The notes below the pieces were generated by a model that was not told the origin of the DNA, searched no databases, and saw only the letters and a list, made by a program, of their open reading frames with translations. Positions 23,708-33,044 of a stretch of DNA of 64,000 bases are shown here, piece after piece; within the stretch, counting starts at the first letter, position 1, and the number at the start of each line of letters is the position of its first letter. The translations under genes and the position numbers were made by a program. The stretch comes from Taxillus chinensis (taxonomy: Eukaryota; Streptophyta; Magnoliopsida; Santalales; Loranthaceae): contig CM042088.1 of assembly GCA_023512835.1 (NCBI GenBank), positions 16,048,986 to 16,112,985 on the forward strand, read 5' to 3'.

Positions 23708-24062
23708 ATGGCATCAAGCTCTCAAGTACCGTCATCCGAGAATAGTGTACGAGATGAAGATCGGTGAGCAATACGACTTGAAGTTACAAAGCTATGCTTT
23801 GCTGTAGATGAGCTAAATGCTTGTGTCCAATGGCTGCAATATAATGCGACGAGACACAGGGAGAAGTTTGAGGTTATTCGTGCGACAACCACGACAATGT
23901 TAGCCGAAGGGTTGTACAACTCTCTGGCGAAGCACAACACGTGTTATTCGTGTGACAAACACGACAATGTTAGCCGAAGGGTTATGTAGCTCTACTACCG
24001 AAGCACAACACGTCCTACGCACATACGCTAATATAATTCAAGAAATTTTACGAAGGCCATAG
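23708..24062 (+). pseudogene. Decayed small coiled-coil-like ORF with an internal duplication
   Basis: The frame starts ATGGCATCAAGC (MASSSQVPSSE), meets a TGA after 19 codons (a CGA-to-TGA change would explain it), then continues LEVTKLCFAVDELNACVQWL and EKFEVIRATTTTMLAEGL. A block of about 68 bases (23877-23944) is repeated in tandem at 23945-24013 with a few differences. The second copy leads to a natural-looking end, EAQHVLRTYANIIQEILRRP and TAG. The heptad-like spacing of hydrophobic residues suggests a coiled coil. I do not recognise the family. It lies inside a solo LTR, which is unusual for an ORF. Confidence 0.4.
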
Positions 24063-24485
24063 AATATGATATTAATGTTTATGTTTAGGTTTATAATATT
24101 TTATGTTATAATGTTATCTTACTTTATTGTTTATTGATTATGCAATTATATTATTTTATCCGCGTTAATATTAATTACGTTATAAAAATAAAATAATTTC
24201 TTATACGTCATCAAAAGTTTAGATGCTATATATTATGTCATTTAGTTTCTTAAATCAAATTACTATGGGTAAGTAAGTGTTGGATCAAACCCAGAATTTG
24301 GATAATGCCGTTAAAGCCTTATGTAATTTGATCTGAGATCCTTTGTGTTTATTTGATCATTGCGAAGGTATGTCACTAATCCAAAGATGCACTCGTGAGA
24401 GCAAAGCTAAGGACAGGATACATAATCCTGATCCGGACAAGAGTTAGTGTCGTCAAACACTTGGTAAATAACCAAGTAACAATAA

Positions 24486-24920
24486 GTGCGGAGTAAGGAT
24501 AAGTGCGGAGTAAGGAAAATAAGTGCGGAGTAAGGAAAATAGATGCGGAGTAAGGAATCCGGACTTATTACTCGCCCGGAGTAAGGAACTTACATACGGA
24601 GTAAGGAACTTACATACGGAGTAAGGAACTTACACACGGAGTAAGGAACTTACATACGGAGTAAGGAACTTACACACGGAGTAAGGAACTTACACACGGA
24701 GTAAGGAACTTACATACGGAGTAAGGAACTTACATACGGAGTAAGGAACTTACATGCGGAGTAAGGAACTTACATACGGAGTAAGGAACTTACATGCGGA
24801 GTAAGGAAGCGCTGACACGGACTAAGGATTCCAGGGTCGAATAGATACGGAGTAAGCAACCACCGACACGGAGTAAGGTTCCGAGCTTCATTAACTACGG
24901 AGTAAGGAAAATTACACCGG
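24486..24920 (+). repeat. Tandem 'cggagtaaggaacttacata' array in the 5' LTR of A
   Basis: Eleven consecutive 20-base units (about 24579-24798) differ only at two positions (acatac, acacac or acatgc). They are flanked by looser 'gcggagtaagg' units on both sides. The order of variant units is the same in the 3' LTR (about 36155-36590). Related but more diverged units occur in the solo LTR at 58930-59500. The array lies upstream of the TATA box, in U3. Confidence 0.9.
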
Positions 24921-25208
24921 ACCAAGAAGACACTGCTCCAATGAAACCGCATTTAAAGTTATCGGCTCGTCTTGTCCCGATGTAAGAAGAATGCATTTAG
25001 ATCAAGAAGAATCTTACACGTGGATCATCCGGATATGTGGACACAACCTTAATTGTATCTCGGAACTCACAAAGACACTTATACTCTTCAAATCCAAGAT
25101 CTTGAGCTCCACAATCCGCAGCGTCAAGCGACGATTACACGAGGGATAGTTAGTGCGGAACGCATTCCGGAACTTCAAGTTCCAAGGTTGTCTCCTAGGA
25201 ATGTTTTG

Positions 25209-25216
25209 TATAAATA
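25209..25216 (+). promoter_or_regulatory. TATA box in the 5' LTR of A
   Basis: TATAAATA in the context 'gttttgtataaatattcatac' is conserved in the 3' LTR (about 36884) and in the related solo LTR (near 59800). It is the likely promoter for the element's RNA. Confidence 0.6.
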
Positions 25217-25523
25217 TTCATACTTATACTTCTTGTAGAATGAGCTAAAATAGAGAGAGCTAGAGCGAAGAAGTGCAAAAATAGAAAAGGCACTTGGCTA
25301 GTGTGTGAATTCAAAGTTGTAAACGAGTGTAAGAGAGTGTTTGCTTCTATTTTGTTGTAATCACTTTGTGATAATAAAACAAAATACTTCCACTATCCTG
25401 GTTATCTTCCGGATGATATTATCACTTAAACTAGATAAGTCTTTGTGTCTTGAGAGAAAAGAAAGAGTTCGAATAAGAGCCTATTCACCCCCCCCCCCCT
25501 TTAGGCTCCAAGGGACCATCAAG

Positions 25524-25537
25524 TGGTATCGAGCAAG
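25524..25537 (+). promoter_or_regulatory. Primer-binding site of element A (initiator Met tRNA)
   Basis: TGGTATCGAGCAAG lies two bases after the LTR. The usual copia site is TGGTATCAGAGC; one A is missing here. The position is correct, so this is a primer site with one deletion or a sequencing error. Confidence 0.8.
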
Positions 25538-25581
25538 TTCTACTTCGTTCTAAGTAGAGATCCCACTCTTTCAATCTCGAA

Positions 25582-27875
25582 ATGGCCGAAGAAAGCGGTA
25601 TGCTTTTCAACACTCGCCTTAACTCTGGAGGTGCACAGGAGCCCATCCCGAATCGAAGCGGCGGTGAAAATGTCGATCCACCACAACCTGCTGTGCCACC
25701 GCTTCTCAACCACGGAGTTCCGGGTTTACTCTAACGAAACCGCCCAAATTCACACCTGAGCTTTTCTCCCAGGTGGAAAGCTCGCATGAAGATGTTTATG
25801 GTTTGCCATGATCATCTTATGTGGCCATGTCTTCATCAGGAGATTCCAATTCCGATGACTATCGGAGAACATGGCGTAAGGAGGCCAAAGACGATCCTTG
25901 AACTTACCAACGATGAAAGAGCCTGGCAGTGCGCTAGTGAAAAGGCTCGGCTTATGTTACATCGTCCTTGGATTCCGAAGCTTTCACGGACGTCCAGGGC
26001 TGCACGACAAGAAAAGCGTTTGGGACAAACCGACAATCCTCTATGAGGGGAGTCGGTCCCCGGATACGAATGTGATCCGTACTCTCGAGACGTAACTTTG
26101 AGAGTTTTAATCATAAACCGGGCGAATCACTTGAAAGCATCTATCGGAGATTCGGCAAGCTCATACTTGAGCCGAAGACTGTCAATGAGCATTACTCTCA
26201 ATCCCAGATCAATGACAAGTTCTTTCGCTCCTTGCCGGATCGCTACTACTCCAAACAACTCCAGATGCAATCGGACAAAAACTGGCGATATGTTCCCCTT
26301 GAAGAACTATATGGAGAGCTCGGACTCACGAAGTCGGGTTTAAGTACTCGACAGAGATGAAAAAATAGCTCGGAAAGAAAAGGGGGTAGCTCTCAAAGCT
26401 ACCGAATGTCTAAACATACTTGAGGAATGATGATACGGACGTATCCGACAATTCGATTCGACGAGGAGGAGGAGATAGCCCTTCTTGTCAAATCCTTTGA
26501 GCGATTCCTACGGAAAAGCGAAAAGGGGTCGAAGACGCTCATCATCATCGTTCCAACGGAAGGAGCGACCCGAGTCTAGTTCCCAGGAATGTTTCAACTG
26601 TGGGAAAACCGGTCACTGGGCCAAGGAATGCAGGTCCAAAGCAAAGGTGGCCGAGAAAAGTGACAAGGTAAATTCTCGCCGCTCCACCTCGGATAACGGC
26701 AAGAGCAAGAGAAAGGCGCTCGTGACAAAATACATGAGTGGCTCGGAAGAAGAGGAGGAATCCTCGGATGATGAGCCGACCATTGCTGAACGTCCGCCTC
26801 ATGGCAAATACCGAGGTACCTTCTATCTCTGAGCTCCTGAGTAAATTAGAATCTCTTACTATTGCATGTGATCATGAAAAGAATGAGAGACTAATAATAA
26901 CTCAAATGTACAAAGATATGGAAAGTCGAAATAAACGTCTCGAATTTACCATTAATAGACTCGAAAAGGACGTCGCCGACTTCAGGGGAAAGGAAGCTTG
27001 GTATCATGATCTAAGAGCTGAAAATCATCTCTTAAATACCAATCTCTCAGGCCTAAAAGTTATAGTTAAAAGACTTGAAAATGAATTGGAACAGGAAAAA
27101 GAAATAAATCGTAAGTGGCTAAAATCCGGGGAAATAGCCTCTACCTTTAGGACCGATCCCGACGACATTCGAGTCAAACCTGGTCTAGGTTCCGAACCAT
27201 CAACCTCCATAGCTAAAGCCACTGAGTGTCCTCCGGATTTCACTCCTAAACTAACCAACTTATATCCTGTTAGTACATCTAAACCGTTGGATGGTTTCAT
27301 TTCAGGTGGCACCATAGTTTATGATCGTGGAATCGAGGTCATTCGCACTTCCCGAAGCGGTAGCACCCGTAACTAAAGATGAAGGGAAGGTGCTGCAGTT
27401 AAAGCCAAAACTGTAGCACCCAAAAAGAAAGACAAGGCTAAGGCCGACGCATTTAGGGCCAAGAGCGCGTCACCCAAACGTAATGGATTAGGCCACAGGG
27501 AACAGAGTAGAAGATCCAGTAAAATCTAAGAGACTGTATCCCCTGTTTGTACTTCGCATTATAGTGTCTGTTCCATCTGTAGGGAAATGGGTCATTATCA
27601 CTATGAATGTTGGAGTCTATCTGATAGCTGGCTTTGTAATCAATTTCAATCAAATAAAGATCAGTTTTATAAAAGGGGTTCTTCGAGCAAAACAAAATCT
27701 AAATCTAAAAGGAGTGTCTCTCCCAAGAAATCCCAAATAAAAGAAGCAATTTGAAACTAACAAGTTAATGTCAACTTGGAAAGCTAAGAGTCCTAACAAA
27801 ATCAAATCCGTAAATGTTGACAATACTGCTTCTCACTCTAACCGCCTGAAACAAGTTTGGGCACCAAAAGTGTAA
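25582..27875 (+). pseudogene. Gag of element A, frameshifted
   Basis: The ATG at 25582 (MAEESGMLFN) follows the primer site by about 45 bases. The gag core at 25790-26400 is broken by several frame changes. A CCHC zinc knuckle CFNCGKTGHWAKEC lies at 26590-26631, then an acidic stretch. A coiled coil of some 120 residues (about 26850-27120, with LEFTINRLEKDVADF and LENELEQEKEINRKW) follows. A second knuckle CSICREMGHYHYEC lies at 27569-27610. The protein ends in VWAPKV with TAA at 27873-27875. Gag packages element RNA. A long Gag with two knuckles around a coiled coil fits the SIRE lineage. Pol follows in the same reading frame immediately after the stop. Confidence 0.75.
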
Positions 27876-29260
27876 ATTGTTGTCTTTCAGGGGCATCTCT
27901 GGAATGAATTGCCGGATCACTTGAAGTTAAAGATAAATCAAAGCAAGTGGATCCTTGATAGTGGATGCTCCTGGACATATGACGGGTGACCAGACTCTAC
28001 TTGTAGAAGTTAATGATAAACAAGGTCCATCCGTCTCATATGGCGACAACAAAGAAAGGTAAGACTGTCGGGTATGGCACTTTAACTAACGGCTGTGTAT
28101 CAATCACTAAAGTTGCACTAGTCGAAGGTTTAAAGCATAATTTGCTAAGTGTCGATAAACTATGTGACAAAGGATTTCTTGTTTCCTTTTTGTCCAACAC
28201 CTGACAAGAAGAGAAAACTTATCCGGAGATGTTAAGTTATCCGGATCAAGAGATGGGGACATATACTCGGTGGTCTTAAGAAATAATTCTTCGACCTGTA
28301 TGTTTCCTCACGAAAGCAACAGATGAAGATAGTTGGTTATGGCACAAGCGATGCGCACATTTGAACTTTAAGACTTTGTCTAAATTAGCATCACTTGATC
28401 TTGTCACTGGTCTACCCAAACTCAAGTTCTCCAGAGACACTCTCTGTCGAGAATGCCAACTTGGTAAACAGACCAAACACGGCTTTAAGAGCAAATCGGT
28501 TAACTCAATAATCGCTCCTCTGCAACTTCTTCATATGGACCTATGTGGTCCTATATCTGTTTCATCACTAGCCAGGTGCGAGATATACCCTTGTGGTTAT
28601 CGATGATTTCACCAGATACACATGGGTGATGTTCCTGAAATCAAAGGATCAAACTTTTGAACATCTTGTAGATCTCTTCAACTGGATAAGCAACTCACAA
28701 GGACCGAGCATTAAATGCATCAGGAGTGATCATGGTCCTAGAATTTGATTTTTCCGAAATGAGATCATATTGTTCCGAACAGGGGCATACAACATGACTT
28801 TTTCTGCGCCTAACCCCACAACAAAATGGGGTAGTCGAGCGCAAGAATCGAACTTTAGTTGAAGCTGGTAGATCCATGTTAGCAGGGGCAATGCTTCCTC
28901 TCAGCTCTATGGGTCAAGTCGTGTCCACCGCCTGCTATGTTCGAAACGGAACTCTAATAAATAAATCTACCATGAAAACACCCTATGAGATGTGGAGAGG
29001 TCGAAAACCTTCAATTTCACATTTCAGAGCCTTCGGATGTACTTGCTATATACTGATCAATGGCAAAGAGACCCGAAATAAATTTGAACCAAAATCCGAT
29101 GATGGGATTTTTTGTCGGGTACTCACTTCATAGCAAGGCTTATCGGGTCTTCAATAGAAAACTTTCTAAAGTTGAAGAATCTATCCATGTAACCTTTGAT
29201 GAAGCTAATCTCGATTGGTCAAAAGTCGGTCCTTCAAATTCTAATCTGCAGTCATAAACG
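27876..29260 (+). pseudogene. Protease and integrase of element A, frameshifted
   Basis: The aspartic protease is marked by WILDSGCS at 27948-27971, followed after a one-base shift by an HMTGD-like segment and VEGLKHNLLSV. The GAG-pre-integrase HHCC zinc finger (WHKRCAHLNF ... CRECQLGKQTKHGFKS) spans about 28335-28490. The integrase core has HMDLCGP (about 28530), RSDHG (about 28725) and GVVERKNRTLVE (about 28830), which supply the D,D,E triad. The C-terminal part has PYEMWRGRKP, FGCTCYILI and FVGYSLHSKAYRVFN. At least four frame breaks interrupt it. Together these cleave the polyprotein and insert element DNA in the nucleus. Confidence 0.8.
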
Positions 29261-29383
29261 AAACGTCGATTACTCAAAGTTTATGAATATTCCTGCCACA
29301 CATCCTGGACCGGTATCCTGACCAACCACGTGGCATCCGCGAAACACAACGGAATTTTGTGGATGATGCTACGGATGACTCGG

Positions 29384-29514
29384 ACTCCGGACTACCACTT
29401 AGCTCCGGACTACCACTTAGCTCCGGACTACCACTTAACTCCGGACTACCACTTAGCTCCGGACTACCACTTAGCTCCGGACTACCACTTAACTCCGGAC
29501 TACCACTTAGCTCC
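29384..29514 (+). repeat. In-frame 18-base tandem repeat between integrase and reverse transcriptase
   Basis: Seven copies of 'tccggactaccacttagc' (one base varies: agc or aac). Because 18 is a multiple of three the array adds a six-residue repeat in any frame (SGLPLS/N in one). It lies in the variable tether between the integrase and reverse transcriptase domains. The corresponding stretch in element B (about 62950-63180) has no such array. Confidence 0.9.
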
Positions 29515-29664
29515 AGGACAAACTCCTGCAGATACACAAAATTCAGGAGCACCTTCAAGTCCGTCCGGACTAGTTAACACCTGAAAGAAACAGTGTTGAA
29601 GAACCAATCAGTTCATCCGTACCTCTAAATACGGAAACATCTACTCCGGACGAAGCCCAACCAG

Positions 29665-31384
29665 TTGATACAATCTGAACCACCCAATCTGGAAGAGCTT
29701 CAAATTGTTCAAGGACAACCAACACACGCACGTAATTATAGATGGACTCGAAACCATCCCTCGGATCAAGTGATTGGTGATCCTACCATTGGTGTAAGAA
29801 CAAGAGCAGCCACCTCAAACATGAGTCTTCACTCATGCTTTCTATCTCAAATAGAACCAAAGGTGGTAGATGAAGCTCTTCAGGATTCAAACTGGATAGA
29901 AGCCATGCAAGAAGAATTGAATCAATTTAAGAGAAATAATGTGTGGACCTTAGTACCAAGGCCTAAGTCTCAAGAAGTCATTGGTGTTAAATGGGTGTTC
30001 CGGAACAAACTTGATACGGATGGAATAGTAATCCGGAACAAAGCCGACTGGTAGCCAAAGGATATCGTCAAGAAGAGGGAATAGATTATGATGAAACCTT
30101 TGCTCCTGGTCGCAAGACTTGAGGCAATCCGAATGTTTCCTGGCGTATGCTTCATATGAAAACTTCATAGTTTATCAAATGGACGTCAAGAGCGCATTCC
30201 TGAATGGAGACCTTCAAGAGGAGGTGTATGTTGAACAACCTCCCGCTTCATTGAACCTAAGGCAGGACATCTTGTCTACAAACTTCAGAAAGCTCTATAT
30301 GGTTTGAAGCAAGCTCCCGAGCCTGGTACGACACACCGTCGGAATTCCTACTTGCTCATAACTTCCAAAAAGGGAAGATAGATACCACCCTATTTCTACG
30401 ACAAGAGAAAGGACACACTCGATCGTACAAATATACGTGGACGATATCATTTTCTGGATCAACAAATCCGAAGCTTTGTGAAGAGTTTGCTAAGTTGATG
30501 ACAAGCAAGTTTGAAATGAGCATGATGGGAGAACTATCCTACTTCCTTGGAATTGAAGTCAAACAATTAAAGGAAGGAATCTTTATCAATCGGAAGCTAA
30601 GTACACTCGCGATCTTATTAAGAAGTTTGGTATGGAAGGTTCATCTCCCGTCAAAACTCCAATGCCTGTCGGTGCCAAGTTAGATCCGGATATGGACGGC
30701 ATATCGATAGAATGTGACCGACTACGGAGGGATGATCGGATCCTTGCTCTATCTTACGACAAGTCGCCCAGACATTATGTTTGCAACTTGCATTTGTGCA
30801 CGATATCAGGCGAATCCCAAGGAGTCCCATATGCTACATGTAAAACGGATCTTAAGGTATCTCAAAGGGACGATGAATTTGGGACTCTGGTACTCAAAGG
30901 AGTCCAACTTCACCTTATCGGGGTACTCGATGCCGACTTGACTGGATGTCGATCGACAGGGAAAAGCACAAGCGGTACGTGTCGGTTTCTTGGAAATAGA
31001 TTGATCTCATGGTTCGATGAAGCGAGAATTCCGTATCAACCTCTCTTCTTTGAGGCGGAATATATCGTTGCCTGGAAGTTCTTGCAAGACTACTTTGGAT
31101 GCAAAGTCAACTTACCGACTACGGATTCAACATGTCCTCTATTCCACTTTCCTGTGACAACACTAGTGCAATTGCCATCAGCAACAATCCTGTCATGCAT
31201 CCTAAGACGAAGCACATTGAGGTCGGGTATCACTTCATACGCGATCATGTTCTTAAAAAGCATATTTCACTGGAACATGTTGCCACCTGAAGATCAATTA
31301 GCAGACATATTTACAAAGCCTCTCCCCGATGCGAGGTTTTCCGAACTACTCTTCCAACTAGGTATGCTCGACTTCTCTGCATAG
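29665..31384 (+). pseudogene. Reverse transcriptase and RNase H of element A, frameshifted
   Basis: The reverse transcriptase begins near DEALQDSNWIEAMQEELNQF and contains [35 protein letters not shown] and the catalytic YVDD at 30434-30445. It continues with MMGELSYFLGIEVKQLKEG. RNase H follows: GCRSTGKSTSGTCRFLG at about 30940, CDNTSAIAISNNPVMHPKTK at about 31155, and a natural end QLGMLDFSA with TAG at 31382-31384. Frame changes near 30050, 30110, 30260, 30330, 30600, 30690 and 31270 disable it. The enzyme would copy the RNA genome into DNA. Confidence 0.85.
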
Positions 31385-33044
31385 TTTCTCATTTAAATTT
31401 CACAACAGGATATTCTCTCACAAACCATGCATTGTATGTTTACTGAAAGTAGTAGAAAGACTGCATTGCTGATCATACTTACCGACTCCACGGTTCCATG
31501 TTTCGATGTTAATCTCAACCTCATAATGGGAGGATGCTTGCGTTTCCCGACTGAAGTCGTTTAAAGCTAACATAATTACGGTTTATATGATTTACCTCGA
31601 TCGGATTCATGATCTTCATATCCATTAATCACCACATGATCAAAGCATGTTCATTTAGATTACTCCATTAACGTGCATAGTTGAAGGAGTGAAATGGGCT
31701 AGCTTGGAATGCCTGGTGGATGAATACACAAACGCATTCGATCGACTTAAGTATAGTCTTCTAATAAGATAGACGATGCTTGAACTACAAATTAGAACGG
31801 TCAACCGAGAGGATTGCACAATCTACGGGGAGAAAATGCTTTATATTTTATTCGATAATACCCCCGTATATGTCTCATGACCTTTTTCCTTGACTGTCTA
31901 TCTCGAGGGGGAGCTTTTCATTGAGAGGATTAAATGATCTACGGGGGAGCAGCAATGAACCCCTAATATGTCTCGGATACTCCCTTCTCTACGCTATTAC
32001 TTCCGGATCCGACTGGACATGCTTGTTTTAAATCGGAAAGGTGGCATGTGTGGATGTATGTTCTTCCTTCAACCATGCATTTTAATCGATTAATCATCTG
32101 CATTCTTTTGACATGTGTTCACCTTATCATTTCACACTCATGAATCCTAATGAAGCCAAATCATATGATCTTTAATTAATCTTAGCTACGTGTTCGCAAG
32201 ACGGTTTCGCTATGTTGACCTATATGAACCTGTGTATTGCTATCCTGACATATGCCCTGACTCAGTAATATTGATCAAGTTCACATTGCGTACGTCTACT
32301 ACATTCTTAGCCATGCATGAGTTCTGTTTCTTATTAGTTCGGATTATGTTGTTTTTCACTGATTATCTTCTCTAATCCGTACTAATCCTTGCCTGTTAAG
32401 CTTTTGTATTTTCAGTATATCTTTATTTAGCTACGGTTCAGATTTTCTTTGCAACCATATTGATAAATCCAGTCCATAGTCTCGGATTTGAAGTGTTGTG
32501 GTACTTCTCTTCTCTTTGACTTATTGATCGCAAAGGAATCTACTCTACATTCTCACCAAACTCGTTTACGACGGACAAGGTCTATTATTCATCCGGATAC
32601 TCTTTCACGAATATTATTAACTCCGGATGAGTGTCGGCTCTTTCCTCCGGACTCCTGACTTTGTTCAATTGTGACAATCCACGTATACTCATATGTCGCA
32701 TGCTTTTGAGGAGGAATAATGATGATTCATTAAATGCCTATCTCGGGTTGCACATACACTTCTCTGGATGGCAACCAGTCATAATCTCTACTTGGTCATG
32801 CGGTCTCCACGACATCGTTTTATTCGGAGACGCCTCGATATCCAGACAAATGACATCGGCATGTCGCGCGGGTCCCCACCTCACTCCCACATTCCTAGAC
32901 CCGCGACATTTGCGGACTCGGTCTTATATGTTCCGATCATTCTGCGAAGCACGAGTATTGCTCATTTCAAATCCCTAACCCTCTCGTTGCTCCTTCAACT
33001 GTCAAGACCTCACCTTTCCTCTTTTCCTTCCCATCTAATCTGCA
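31385..33044 (+). other. Spacer between pol and the additional ORF of element A
   Basis: 1.66 kb without a coherent reading frame. It contains two internal polypurine tracts, GAGGGGGAG at 31905-31913 and GGGGGAG at 31943-31949, about 520 bases after the pol stop. The rest is AT-rich with several 'catgttc' and 'tgttttt' words. A spacer of matching length (about 1.84 kb once the inserted LTR is removed) occurs in element B. Confidence 0.6.
31905..31949 (+). promoter_or_regulatory. Internal polypurine tracts of element A
   Basis: GAGGGGGAG and GGGGGAG, 30 bases apart, resemble the terminal tract GGGGGAGAT at 35941-35949. They could prime internal plus-strand synthesis (a central polypurine tract) or be the relic of an ancestral 3' end. 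This is inference; the sequence shows only the tracts and their spacing to pol. Confidence 0.4.

Larger units (their letters stand above)
24278..25521 (+). repeat. 5' LTR of element A
   Basis: TGTTGG...CCATCA. It contains an array of 20-base repeats, a TATAAATA box at 25209-25216, 'gataataaaacaaaatac' as a possible polyadenylation region, and a poly-C run at 25491-25499 shortly before the end. Differences from the 3' LTR are mainly single-base insertions or deletions. Confidence 0.9.

Noticed and set aside
24486..24920. Regularly spaced direct repeats that could suggest a CRISPR array
   Set aside because: The units are contiguous 20-base repeats without unique spacers, lie in a plant LTR, and are present in both LTR copies.
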